64,000 bases of DNA from NCBI GenBank assembly GCA_944323995.1, contig CALUUN010000002.1:141185-205184 (forward strand). Reading direction: 5' to 3'. Below are positions 48,545-57,645 of this stretch, piece after piece. Below the pieces are notes generated by a model, which was not told where the DNA came from, did no database searches, and saw only the letters and a program-made list of their open reading frames with translations. Every line of letters starts with the position of its first letter. The stretch's first letter is position 1. This DNA comes from Candidatus Gastranaerophilales bacterium (GTDB taxonomy: Bacteria; Cyanobacteriota; Vampirovibrionia; Gastranaerophilales; Gastranaerophilaceae). A program made the translations under genes and the position numbers.

Positions 48545-49905
48545 TTTTTAAACCGCTCAATCTTTTCCGGACTGTCGCTTTCAAAGTAAATTCTCAAAAG
48601 CGGTTCTGTTCCGCTCGGTCTTACCAGAACCCAGCTTGCATTATCTTCCAGATAAAGTTTAACCCCGTCTTTAAAATCTTTTTTGATAATTTTCATGTCC
48701 GCAAAATCTTCCGTGTTTTTAAATTTATCAATAATTTTTTCGATTTCTTCACGCGAATTGAGTTTCAAATCGACCCTGTCATTATAGAATTTGCATCCGG
48801 CAAGTTTTGAAACTTCATTTTGCAATTCAACAAGCGTTTTGTTTTCATAAGCCATTGCCTCAAGCACAAGAAGGTTTGCAAGTATGCCGTCTTTTTCCGG
48901 AATATGTCCGCGGATACTCAACCCGCCTGATTCTTCTCCGCCAATAACCGGATTGAATTTTCTCATCGCTTCTCCGACATGTTTGAACCCGACGGCTGTT
49001 TCAATAACTTCAACACCGCATTTTTCGGCAATTTTGTCGAGAAGCAGACTTGCGCCGACCGTTTTTACAAGACAACCGTCCATATTTTTGTGTTTTTTCA
49101 GATGTAACAGTAATATTGCAATAATCTCATTTGGAGTAACATATTCGCCGTTTTCGTTTATAACCCCGAACCTGTCGCCGTCGCCGTCGTTTGCAAAACC
49201 AGCAGAGTCAGGAGTTTTTTTGACTAAATCAATTAAATCCCCGAGAAATTGCGGTTTAGGTTCGGGCATTCCGCCGCCGAAATTGACGTCGTGCCGCATG
49301 TGAATACTGTTGAATTTTATCTCTTCATCAGATAAAAGCCTGTCAAAATATCCGATTGTTGCTGAATACAAACCGTCAAAAACAATATTTTTATTCAAAT
49401 TTCTTATTTTTTCAAAATCAATTAAAGATTTAATATGTTCAAAATAAGCCGGAGCAAAATCAAATTCTTTAACCGAGCCGTGCGATTTTGAGGTAAACTC
49501 CGCCCCGAGATTAGATACTATTTCATCGGTAATATCGCTTGTTGCAGGGCCTGCGTAATCGGGAATAAATTTTATACCGAGGTATTCCGGCGGATTGTGC
49601 GAAGCTGTAAACATTATTGCGCACGCATCTTTTATTTTTGCATTATAAGCAAGAACAGGCGTCGGAACCACTTTTTTGCCGTACAAAACATTAAATCCCA
49701 ATTCTGCCAGAATTTCCGCACATTGACGTGAAAATTTATCCGCCATGTTTCTGGGATCATAACCTATCAGAATTTTTTTGTAAATTCCGAAATTATCAAA
49801 AACATATTTTGCAATCGCCTTTGTAACAATTTCAACGTTTTGCGGATTAAAATCCTGATTAACTATTGCACGCCAGCCGTCAGTTCCGAACTTAATATTT
49901 GTCAT
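48541..49905 (-). CDS. Phosphoglucomutase / phosphomannomutase family enzyme
   Basis: 454 aa from ATG 49905 (ATG 49908 possible) with AAAGGG upstream; the longer open frame overlaps pheA and is rejected. It is an alpha-D-phosphohexomutase: start IKFGTDGWR, catalytic Ser in TASHNPPEYLG, metal loop DGDGDRFG, sugar-binding GGEESGG and phosphate-binding RPSGTEPLLRIY. It interconverts hexose 1- and 6-phosphates for envelope sugar synthesis; glucose versus mannose versus glucosamine preference cannot be set by eye. Confidence 0.92.
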   Translation of the reverse strand: MTNIKFGTDGWRAIVNQDFNPQNVEIVTKAIAKYVFDNFGIYKKILIGYDPRNMADKFSRQCAEILAELGFNVLYGKKVVPTPVLAYNAKIKDACAIMFTASHNPPEYLGIKFIPDYAGPATSDITDEIVSNLGAEFTSKSHGSVKEFDFAPAYFEHIKSLIDFEKIRNLNKNIVFDGLYSATIGYFDRLLSDEEIKFNSIHMRHDVNFGGGMPEPKPQFLGDLIDLVKKTPDSAGFANDGDGDRFGVINENGEYVTPNEIIAILLLHLKKHKNMDGCLVKTVGASLLLDKIAEKCGVEVIETAVGFKHVGEAMRKFNPVIGGEESGGLSIRGHIPEKDGILANLLVLEAMAYENKTLVELQNEVSKLAGCKFYNDRVDLKLNSREEIEKIIDKFKNTEDFADMKIIKKDFKDGVKLYLEDNASWVLVRPSGTEPLLRIYFESDSPEKIERFKN

Positions 49906-49966
49906 CATATTTGCCCTTTTAATTCTTTCTGTTATAATTTTAACTGAAATACGGAGTTTAGTAAAC

Positions 49967-50821
49967 ATGGAATTTAAAAACGTATTGAATATTGCATACC
50001 TCGGTCCCGAAGCATCATTCTCCGAAATGGCGCGCGACGCTTTCTGCGAAAAATACGGCATAAACACTTTCTCAACTCCGTTAAAAACAATTCCGGACGT
50101 GATTGACTTTGTGGACAAAAACCCTTTCACTCTGGGCGTTGTGCCCGCCGAAAACTCCATTGACGGTACATTAAGAGCATCTCTTGATTCACTTATGACA
50201 ACCCAAAATCCGAATATAAAAATTCTGTCCGAAGTTGTCGTACCTATTGAATACTGTCTTTTGTCAAGAACCACCGAATTTTACAGCATAACCGGAATAA
50301 TCGGAACGCCGTATCTTCTCGGGAAATGTCAGGATTTCATAAAAAAAGAAATGCCGCTGCATTTGAACATTATTGAAAATACAACAATGTCCGAATGCGC
50401 AAGAAACCTTGCAAACTATAACCTGACTTACGGCTCCATCGGAAACAGAAAAACCGCCGAAACTTACCACTTGAATATACTCAAAGAAAATATCAACGAC
50501 GACAAAACAAACCGTACGCGCTATATTTTGATAGGCAACTTTGAAACTCCGGCTACCGGAAACGACAAAACAACCGTGGCATTTGCCGTAAATGATGAAC
50601 CCGGTGCACTGCTTGAAATTTTGAAAATATTTTTGGAAAATGATATCAATCTTACATATATATCTTCCCAGCCGTCAAAAGACGATATGGAGGAATATAT
50701 TTTTGTTGTAAACTTCAACGGCCACTGCAAAGAACCGCGGATTGCTGATGTTTTAAACAAAGTAAAATCAAGAACGGTATTCTACAGATTTTTGGGTTCG
50801 TACGAAAAAAATCTTTTATAG
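49967..50821 (+). CDS. pheA: Prephenate dehydratase with ACT domain
   Basis: 284 aa, monofunctional length. It converts prephenate to phenylpyruvate for phenylalanine synthesis. The catalytic domain has IAYLGPEASFSEMARDAF, GVVPAENSIDGTL and NRTRYILIG (the TRF-type motif with Tyr for Phe). The ACT domain (about 205-280) has DEPGALLEILKIFLENDINL and the feedback-binding YISSQPSK (usual ESRP/ESRPS). There is no chorismate mutase domain. The ribosome site is weak (GGAG, 11 bp upstream). Confidence 0.92.
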   Translation: MEFKNVLNIAYLGPEASFSEMARDAFCEKYGINTFSTPLKTIPDVIDFVDKNPFTLGVVPAENSIDGTLRASLDSLMTTQNPNIKILSEVVVPIEYCLLSRTTEFYSITGIIGTPYLLGKCQDFIKKEMPLHLNIIENTTMSECARNLANYNLTYGSIGNRKTAETYHLNILKENINDDKTNRTRYILIGNFETPATGNDKTTVAFAVNDEPGALLEILKIFLENDINLTYISSQPSKDDMEEYIFVVNFNGHCKEPRIADVLNKVKSRTVFYRFLGSYEKNLL

Positions 50822-50898
50822 TTGACGAAATCGCCGTTTCTATGGTATAATTGGTTATTGCCAATTGCTCATATAATTTGCCGGAAAGGTAAAATTAT

Positions 50899-51915
50899 AT
50901 GACAGAACCATTAATACCCTATACATTTGTTCCCGGTACAAAAGCAAAAGCGCAGGAAGTTAATGCTAACTTTTTGTCACTGGCCGAACAAGTTCAAAAT
51001 GTTCAATCTTCGGCAACGTCACAGGTAGAAGAACTTGAAACCTCTATTAACGCTCAAATTGACGAAGTTGAAGAAAATATCGCGCAGAATTACTCCGAAA
51101 AAAATTTGGCCAATACCGGTATGATAACAAACACCATACTGGAAGCGCCTAACGGTGTAATTTCGTATGAAGGCGGAATAATTACCGTAAAAGCCGGAGT
51201 CAAAGTGCTTATGCCAAACGGCAGAAGTGATGACGGCAAAATGCAAAATGTTGAGTATACAACTACAGAAGCCGTTCAAAAAACTTTTAACAATATGGCA
51301 AACCAGGGTACAACGCTATTTTTGAATAATGACGGAACTATTGATTCTATTTCACGCGGTAATATTTTCTATAAAAACGTAACACCGTCTACAACCAGCG
51401 AAAATGTGCGCTGGTATAATACCGATGAAAACAAATGGTATAAGTACAATACAACAGAATCCGAATGGAATCAAATAGTTACAGCTCCTATTGCCGTTGC
51501 AGACTGGAATGCAAACAGTGCCGTAACATCACTCACCGCAAGCCGGCCGCTTAATCTTGTAAAATTTTCCGATTTGCAAAATTTTTACACAATAAGAGGC
51601 ATCCTTCCGCGTGATCTGGATTATGTAATTGCAAGATACCAGAACGGCTGGAGCTTTTATACACTTTACAAATCAGGCTGGGTAAGGCAAGGCGGATATA
51701 TAACCGGCAACGGCGCCGCAAACGTAAACTTTTTCTACTCGCTTGGCGCTGCAGGTTATCACATTTCAGTTGCAAGGGTTTCAGGCGGAGGAACAACCTC
51801 CAATGTTCCGGTCTGGATACGCGCCATACAGCCGACTTACATCCAGTTATACTCATCAGGTGATACCGGCAAAGTCTGGTGCACAGAAGGTTACACAACA
51901 ATAGGAGAATACTAG
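50899..51915 (+). CDS. Phage tail-fibre-like protein
   Basis: 338 aa. It starts LIPYTFVPGTKAKAQEVNAN, a pattern common at the start of phage tail-fibre and receptor-binding proteins, followed by a short coiled coil (SLAEQVQNVQSSATSQVEEL). The C terminus has fibre-tip phrases YKSGWVRQGGYITGNGAANV and IQLYSSGDTGKVWCTEGYTT. GCCGGAAAGG precedes the ATG. It stands in a housekeeping region without other phage structural genes, except its small partner downstream. It is either a prophage remnant or a domesticated fibre. Confidence 0.7.
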   Translation: MTEPLIPYTFVPGTKAKAQEVNANFLSLAEQVQNVQSSATSQVEELETSINAQIDEVEENIAQNYSEKNLANTGMITNTILEAPNGVISYEGGIITVKAGVKVLMPNGRSDDGKMQNVEYTTTEAVQKTFNNMANQGTTLFLNNDGTIDSISRGNIFYKNVTPSTTSENVRWYNTDENKWYKYNTTESEWNQIVTAPIAVADWNANSAVTSLTASRPLNLVKFSDLQNFYTIRGILPRDLDYVIARYQNGWSFYTLYKSGWVRQGGYITGNGAANVNFFYSLGAAGYHISVARVSGGGTTSNVPVWIRAIQPTYIQLYSSGDTGKVWCTEGYTTIGEY

Positions 51916-51917
51916 AT

Positions 51918-52280
51918 ATGAAATTATTACAAAAACCATATACACACAACCAATATGTTGCTTTTGTCGAAGAATGCAACAGCGACGGAAAAATAAGAAT
52001 AGAAGTCCATGACGGAAACGCTTACGGAATGTACGATTACGAAGTTTTTGAAAACGGCGAAGTCATAGACTTGCGCAACACGCCGGAATATCAGGCGGAA
52101 CAGAGCGCAATGGAAAAACAGATGCAGACGGAACAGCTTCAATCACAACTTGCGGAAATCGACCAAAAACGCATCCGTGCCGTGTGCGAACCTGACGGAG
52201 TCCGCGACGACGGAACAACATGGCTTGAATACTACAATTCGCAGGCTGCGGCAATTCGTGCCCAACTGAATAACTTATAA
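51918..52280 (+). CDS. Small protein downstream of the tail fibre (possible fibre-assembly partner)
   Basis: 120 aa from ATG 51918 with AGGAGA upstream, inside the end of the fibre gene. The N-terminal part is beta-rich (YVAFVEECNSDGKIRIEVHD); the C-terminal half is a charged helix ending AEIDQKRIRAVCEPDGVRDD and LEYYNSQAAAIRAQLNNL. That ending resembles C-terminal segments of phage tail-fibre assembly or virion proteins. It lies 2 bases after the fibre gene and shares its transcript. Confidence 0.6.
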   Translation: MKLLQKPYTHNQYVAFVEECNSDGKIRIEVHDGNAYGMYDYEVFENGEVIDLRNTPEYQAEQSAMEKQMQTEQLQSQLAEIDQKRIRAVCEPDGVRDDGTTWLEYYNSQAAAIRAQLNNL

Positions 52281-52306
52281 TCTTTTTTATTCATAATTTT
52301 TCTCTT

Positions 52307-52332
52307 GAGCCGTTAATTACGGCTCTTTTTTT
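52307..52332 (+). terminator. Terminator closing the phage-like module
   Basis: GAGCCGT / ACGGCTC stem with a 5-base loop and seven Ts, 27 bp after the small gene's stop codon. Confidence 0.88.
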
Positions 52333-52370
52333 ATGTTTCTGTTATAATTGAAGAAGAAGAGGAAAAAGTT

Positions 52371-53600
52371 ATGGTTGAAATAAGAGAAGAATTTATAGAA
52401 CAGGCAAAGAAACTGTCACGCGGCGCAGAAGTTTTGCCGGGCGGAATTGAAGAGTTAGCGGTAAAATTGCAGCACGCAAAAGACACAAACACACCTTTGC
52501 GCGTAAAACTCGGCATGGATCCGACACGTCCGGATTTACATCTCGGACATACCGTAGTTATGCGTAAACTCCGTGAATTTCAAAAACTCGGACATCAGGT
52601 AGTCTTAATTGTCGGCGGCGCAACCGCAATGGTCGGAGATCCTTCGGGAAAATCCGAAACCAGACCTTCTTTAACAAAAGAACAGGTTGAAGAAAACGCA
52701 AAATCATATTTTGAACAGATGTCAAAGGTTGTTGATGTTGAAAAAGCCGAGGTGGTAAATAACGCTGACTGGCTTCACAAAATGAGCTTTACCGACCTTT
52801 TGAAACTTGCCGCGCAAATGACTGTTGCGCAGATGATGACACGTGATGATTTTGCCAAAAGATATGCCGAAGGCAGACCTATTTCGGTTCATGAATTTTT
52901 CTATCCTTTAATGCAGGCTTATGATTCCGTCGTAATAGATGCCGATATCGAACTCGGCGGAACCGATCAAAGATTCAACACCCTTCTCGGACGCCAGATT
53001 CAGGAAGCGTACGGCAAAAAATATCCCCAGATGGTTATTTTGCTTCCGTTAATCGAAGGCACCGACGGACTTGTTAAAATGTCAAAAACTTATCCCGAAC
53101 ACTGTATTTCACTCACTGACAGCGCAAAAGATATGTTCGGCAAATTGATGAGTATTCCGGATACTTTAATTTTGAAATACTTTACGCTTTTGACAGATGT
53201 TTCCGACAGCGAATTAAAAGATATTGAAACGAAACTCAAAGACCAATCGGTTAACCCGAGGGATTTGAAAATGCAGCTTGCACACCTGATTACGGAAGAA
53301 TACCACGGAAAAGAAGGTGCCGATAAAGCTCAGCAGGAATTCATCAATGTTGTTTCCAATAAAGGAATTCCGGAAGATATTCCCGAAGTAAAAACAGAAA
53401 ACGGGAAATTGCTGCTTGATCTTTTGTGTGAATTAAATTTTGTTCCGTCACGAAGTGAAGGCAAGCGCCTGATTTTAGGCGGCGGTGTAAAAATTGACGG
53501 CGAAAAGATTACCGATATTACTTATACACTAAACTTTGAAAATAGTGTAATATTACAGGCGGGCAAGCGAAAATTTGCAAAACTGGTAAGAAATGTTTAA
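52371..53600 (+). CDS. tyrS: Tyrosine-tRNA ligase
   Basis: 409 aa. Class I synthetase with HLGH (HIGH motif), GGTDQRFNTLLGR (tyrosine/ATP site) and KMSKT (KMSKS). The C-terminal S4 RNA-binding domain reads FVPSRSEGKRLILGGGVKID. It is of the TyrRS type without the long insert (bacterial TyrZ-like). GAGGAAAAAG precedes the ATG. It overlaps cysE by 8 bases. Confidence 0.95.
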   Translation: MVEIREEFIEQAKKLSRGAEVLPGGIEELAVKLQHAKDTNTPLRVKLGMDPTRPDLHLGHTVVMRKLREFQKLGHQVVLIVGGATAMVGDPSGKSETRPSLTKEQVEENAKSYFEQMSKVVDVEKAEVVNNADWLHKMSFTDLLKLAAQMTVAQMMTRDDFAKRYAEGRPISVHEFFYPLMQAYDSVVIDADIELGGTDQRFNTLLGRQIQEAYGKKYPQMVILLPLIEGTDGLVKMSKTYPEHCISLTDSAKDMFGKLMSIPDTLILKYFTLLTDVSDSELKDIETKLKDQSVNPRDLKMQLAHLITEEYHGKEGADKAQQEFINVVSNKGIPEDIPEVKTENGKLLLDLLCELNFVPSRSEGKRLILGGGVKIDGEKITDITYTLNFENSVILQAGKRKFAKLVRNV

Positions 53601-54252
53601 ACTCATAAAACGCGGAATAACAAAAGTAAAAGAAGACATTCAGGTAATTTATGACAAAGACCCTGCAGCGGCCAATATTTTTGAGGTTTTGCTGTGCTAT
53701 CCGGGACTTCATGCTCTGATTGCCTACAGATTTGCGCACAGACTTTACAAATGGCACATCCCGCTTATTCCCCGAATAATTTCATACATCACAAGAATAA
53801 TAACCGGAATAGAAATCCATCCGGGAGCAAGAATAGGGCGGAGATTTTTTATAGACCACGGCGAAGGAGTTGTGATAGGCGAAACAACCACAATCGGCGA
53901 TGATGTTTTGATATACCAGCAGGTAACACTCGGCGGAACCGGAAAAGAACACGGCAAACGCCATCCGAGCCTCGGTAATAACGTGATTGTCGGAGCGGGG
54001 GCAAAAATCCTCGGCAATATTAAAATAGGCGATTTTGTACGGGTCGGCGCAGGTTCGGTAGTTGTGGAAGATGTTCCCGAATATTCAACGGTTGTCGGGG
54101 TTCCGGGCAGAGTTGTACAAAGAAAAATCCGCGACGAAAACGGAGTTTTGATGCACAACAGAATACCGGATCCGGTCAAATGCGAATTGAACAGATTGAA
54201 ATATGAAATTCAGGAATTAAAAGAAAAACTCTACGGTGAAGAACACAGATAG
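53593..54252 (+). CDS. cysE: Serine O-acetyltransferase
   Basis: 219 aa. It acetylates serine for cysteine synthesis. An N-terminal helical domain (to about 65) is followed by a left-handed beta helix: IEIHPGARIGRRFFIDHGEG, VVIGETTTIGDDVLIYQQVT, LGGTGKEHGKRHPSLGNNV. The catalytic Asp-His (DHGEG) and the HGKRHP loop are both typical. The C-terminal helix is longer than usual and lacks the typical terminal Ile used to bind CysK. It is translationally coupled to tyrS. Confidence 0.93.
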   Translation: MFKLIKRGITKVKEDIQVIYDKDPAAANIFEVLLCYPGLHALIAYRFAHRLYKWHIPLIPRIISYITRIITGIEIHPGARIGRRFFIDHGEGVVIGETTTIGDDVLIYQQVTLGGTGKEHGKRHPSLGNNVIVGAGAKILGNIKIGDFVRVGAGSVVVEDVPEYSTVVGVPGRVVQRKIRDENGVLMHNRIPDPVKCELNRLKYEIQELKEKLYGEEHR

Positions 54253-54257
54253 TTATT

Positions 54258-54893
54258 TTATACGCTTTTTATTACTTCCGAATAGGTTTTGAAATGGGTC
54301 TTGCATACTTCATTTAATTTTTCGCTTCCGAATTTATTTATGAATTCTTTTGCGGCATCTTTAACCTGCGGGGCACAGCCTTTCGGAAATTTTATTCCGT
54401 AAGTATTTTCCATTTCAGCTATTTTTTTGACAAAAGCCGCACGGGCAAGAATTGATGCGGCAGCAACCGCCATATCGCTTTCGGCACGCACCATTTGCTT
54501 AAGCTCAATATTTCGTCCGTTTTTCATAAGCGCTGATTTAATGAGGCTTTCATCCCCGAATTTGTCAGACAGTGCATAGTCGCATGCATTATTCTCGCAA
54601 ATATTTTCAATAACCCTTGCATGTCCCCATGCCAGAAGTTTGTTTAAATTTTTTATTTTCGCATAAAGTTCATTGTATTTTCCGTTTGATATCAAAACAA
54701 TTGAGTGAACTGCATTAGCGCGGATTGATTTTTCAAGCTCAAGAATTTTTTTATCGGAAATTTTTTTACTGTCTTTTATTCCGAGTTTTTCAAAAAGTTG
54801 TTTTGACTTTTCATCAACAAGAACACCCGCTATACAAAGCGGCCCGAAAAAATCGCCTTTTCCTGATTCATCAACTCCGATATGCTTTGTCAT
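54258..54893 (-). CDS. RNase HIII-type ribonuclease H lacking the N-terminal domain
   Basis: 211 aa. It begins directly with the catalytic core: IGVDESGKGDFFGPLCIAGV (RNase HIII type; HII has DEAGRG), then IKDSKKISDKKI and AESDMAVAAASILARAAFV. It cleaves RNA in RNA/DNA hybrids. Typical RNase HIII proteins are about 300 aa with an N-terminal TBP-like substrate-binding domain that is absent here. Its ATG overlaps the stop of the PBP1A gene by one base. The call as HIII rather than HII rests on the core motif. Confidence 0.82.
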   Translation of the reverse strand: MTKHIGVDESGKGDFFGPLCIAGVLVDEKSKQLFEKLGIKDSKKISDKKILELEKSIRANAVHSIVLISNGKYNELYAKIKNLNKLLAWGHARVIENICENNACDYALSDKFGDESLIKSALMKNGRNIELKQMVRAESDMAVAAASILARAAFVKKIAEMENTYGIKFPKGCAPQVKDAAKEFINKFGSEKLNEVCKTHFKTYSEVIKSV

Positions 54894-57073
54894 CAGTGCA
54901 AACTCTCCGGAACTGCCATCGGTATGGGTGAAGGTGCAGGGGTTTTAGGCTGAACCTGAGCCGCCGGTCTTTGCTGCGGAATCGGAGCAACCTGATTGGG
55001 AACAGATTGTGCTGAGGGCGAAACCACCTGATTTATGCTTGATTTTACGTTATTAATTACGTCTTTCGGATTAAGTAATGTTTTTTCGGTATTTTCTTCG
55101 TCTTCCTGAGTCTGTTCTTCCTCTTCTATCTGTTCGCCGTCTTTGATTATTTTTATATTTGCCGCATTGAGTTTGAAAGGCTGAAGAACAACTTCCGGAT
55201 AATTAAAATCAAGTTTCCCGTAAGGTTCTGTTGCGACTTTCATAACATCTTTCCAGATAATAGCCGGAACGGTGCCGCCCTGAATGGATCTGCTCATAAC
55301 AGAATTATCGTCGCTTCCGACCCAGACACCTGTCACAATATTCGGAGTATAGCCGACGAAATAAGCATCTTTATTATCGTCGGTCGTACCGGTTTTGCCT
55401 GCCGCGGGTTTTCCGATATTGGCAGCGGCGCCTGTACCGTTTGTGACAACTGTCCTTAGCATTGCGGTCATTTCAGCTGCCGTTCTCAGGCTCAGCTGGT
55501 GTGTAACTTTTGTTTTTGGGGCTTTATAAACTACTTTACCGCGGGAAGTTTCAACCCTTTCAATGGCATAAGGCTGAACAACATATCCGCCGTTTGCAAA
55601 TGCGCCGTATGCTCTTGTAAATTCAAACAATTTAACGCCGTTTGAACCCAGTGCAATTGTATAATCGTACTCAAGCGGTGTTTCAATACCCAGAACCCTT
55701 GCCGTCTGGATTACCGAGCGTACGCCGATAGCTTGAATAACTCTTGCGGCCGCAACGTTTGATGATACCATCAGAGCACTGTAAACGGGGATTTTGCCTC
55801 TGTATTTGTTGCCGTAATTGTGCGGCGACCAGTCGCCGATTGTAACCGGCATATCGTCAACAAAATCATTCGGGCTGACACCTTTTTCAAGCGCCGCAGC
55901 ATATACGAACGGCTTGAAGGCGGATCCCGGAGGTCTTACAGCCTGAGTAACCCTGTCGTACTGGCTTTTTGTATAATCTTTTCCGCCGACATAAACAAGT
56001 ATTTTACCTGTTGTCGGGTCAAAAGAAAATACTGCAGCCTGTTTGGCATCACCTGACAAACCCCAGTTTTTCAAATCACGGACAACCGCTTCGTTTGCTG
56101 CATTCTGTGCTTTTGAATCAAGTGTTGTTATAACTTTATATCCGCCGTGGATTATCTCAGTTTCGTCAAATCCGAGCTTTTGAAGCTCATTCATTACATA
56201 ATCGCAAAAATAGGGAGCTTTATTCGTTGTATAGAATTGCGGCATATCATTCAGGACGACTTTTGCCTCTTTTGCGTTTTTGTACTCGTCTTTGGTAATA
56301 TAACGCATCTTGTACATACGGGTCAAAACCTGATTGCGCCGCTTGATTGCAAGATCCATATTATTGTACGGCGAATAAACCGACGGAGCCTGCGGAAGTC
56401 CGGCAATTAAAGCAAGTTCGGGAAGAGTACATTCTTTTATGTGTTTGTTAAAGTATATTTTTGCGGCACCTTCCACGCCGTAAGCGCCTGAGCCTAAATA
56501 GACGTTATTCAAATACATTTCCAGAATTTGGTCTTTGGAAATTGTTTTTTCAATACGCGCCGCAATAACAAGTTCTTTTATTTTTCTGGTAAAAGTCTTT
56601 TCGTTTGAAAGGAACAATATTCTTGCAAGCTGCTGGGTAATTGTGCTTGCACCCTGAACAACACGTCCGGCAAGAACGTTTTGAACCATTGAGCGGGCAA
56701 GGCCGAATACATCATAGCCGTTGTGTTTGTAAAAATTTTTGTCCTCGGTAGCTATAATCGCTTCTTTTAATTCTTCCGGCACATCTTTTAATTCCACTTT
56801 TGAAAATGTATATGCCGTGAAGGTTTTTATAATTTCACCGTCAGAGGAATAGAATTTTGTAACAATATTCGGTTTAAATTCTTCAAGGTTTTTAATAGGC
56901 GGCTGCGCCGACAAATACATCTGTAAAGCCGCAAATCCGGCAAGTACAAATGCTGCTGCAACTATGCATAAAAATTTTAAATTCGATACAAAATCACTGT
57001 CGATTTTTTTCTTTTTAATATTGCGTCTTGCAATCTCTTTATCAGATACACTTTTTTTACGTTTTTTAGCCAT
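54893..57073 (-). CDS. Class A penicillin-binding protein (PBP1A family)
   Basis: 726 aa, bifunctional peptidoglycan synthase. A basic cytoplasmic N terminus and one membrane helix (FLCIVAAAFVLAGFAALQMY) precede the GT51 transglycosylase (IIATEDKNFYKHNGYDVFGL with catalytic Glu, GASTITQQLARILFLS). The transpeptidase has SAFK (PPGSAFKPFVYAA), SSN and KTG (AGKTGTTDDNKDAYFVGY). The last 90 residues form an acidic then Pro/Gln-rich tail. It is co-transcribed with the RNase H gene. Confidence 0.94.
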   Translation of the reverse strand: MAKKRKKSVSDKEIARRNIKKKKIDSDFVSNLKFLCIVAAAFVLAGFAALQMYLSAQPPIKNLEEFKPNIVTKFYSSDGEIIKTFTAYTFSKVELKDVPEELKEAIIATEDKNFYKHNGYDVFGLARSMVQNVLAGRVVQGASTITQQLARILFLSNEKTFTRKIKELVIAARIEKTISKDQILEMYLNNVYLGSGAYGVEGAAKIYFNKHIKECTLPELALIAGLPQAPSVYSPYNNMDLAIKRRNQVLTRMYKMRYITKDEYKNAKEAKVVLNDMPQFYTTNKAPYFCDYVMNELQKLGFDETEIIHGGYKVITTLDSKAQNAANEAVVRDLKNWGLSGDAKQAAVFSFDPTTGKILVYVGGKDYTKSQYDRVTQAVRPPGSAFKPFVYAAALEKGVSPNDFVDDMPVTIGDWSPHNYGNKYRGKIPVYSALMVSSNVAAARVIQAIGVRSVIQTARVLGIETPLEYDYTIALGSNGVKLFEFTRAYGAFANGGYVVQPYAIERVETSRGKVVYKAPKTKVTHQLSLRTAAEMTAMLRTVVTNGTGAAANIGKPAAGKTGTTDDNKDAYFVGYTPNIVTGVWVGSDDNSVMSRSIQGGTVPAIIWKDVMKVATEPYGKLDFNYPEVVLQPFKLNAANIKIIKDGEQIEEEEQTQEDEENTEKTLLNPKDVINNVKSSINQVVSPSAQSVPNQVAPIPQQRPAAQVQPKTPAPSPIPMAVPESLH

Positions 57074-57112
57074 GAAAATTATTCCTTTGCTATTTTATTA
57101 TAACATGTTAAT

Positions 57113-57532
57113 ATGTACAAACAATATATGAAAAAAATAATTGATTTTATACAAATTTTAATAAACGAATTTTTGTCGGATTTCGTGCCGGAGCGCGTAA
57201 GTTATGAAATTACCGGTGAGTGCAAAAAGTGCGGCAAATGCTGCAATTACATGTACAGCGCAGATACTTATACCGAAAAAGAATTTAAGATAATGCAGTT
57301 TTTGTTTCCGGCATACAGGAGATTTTATATTAAAGGTAAGGATGAACAGGGCAACCTTGTTTTTGCCTGCAAACTCATAACAAAAGAAGGATTGTGTTCG
57401 GATTACAAACATCGTCCGCGCATGTGCCGAAAATACCCCGCAAAACGCATATTCTACCCCGGAAAACTGCACGAAGGCTGCGGTTACAAGGTTAATATAA
57501 AAACCTTTAACGACTACTTAAACCGCAGATAA
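57113..57532 (+). CDS. YkgJ-family cysteine-cluster (zinc/iron-binding) protein
   Basis: 139 aa. It carries the CxxCxxCC signature in GECKKCGKCCNY plus later cysteines FACKLITKEGLC and HRPRMCRKYPAKR, as in YkgJ/CxxCxxCC domain proteins thought to bind zinc or an Fe-S cluster. ATG 57113 or 57128 could start it; neither has a ribosome site, and a TTATAA (57098-57103) lies 9 bp before the first, so the message may be leaderless. Function unknown. Confidence 0.82.
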   Translation: MYKQYMKKIIDFIQILINEFLSDFVPERVSYEITGECKKCGKCCNYMYSADTYTEKEFKIMQFLFPAYRRFYIKGKDEQGNLVFACKLITKEGLCSDYKHRPRMCRKYPAKRIFYPGKLHEGCGYKVNIKTFNDYLNRR

Positions 57533-57645
57533 ACCGGTCAATAAAAATTCTGGTTATTTTTTCATGTTTGGGTTATAATAAAACCGAACATTAGAAGTGT
57601 ATAGCATAAAAAGCGTTTAGAAAGAACGCAGGAAAGGAAAAAATT

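Noticed and set aside
49906..50274. N-terminal extension of the phosphohexomutase frame
   Set aside because: It is antisense to pheA, which has strong PDT motifs; the enzyme family begins at the IKFGTDGWR segment following the ATG at 49905.
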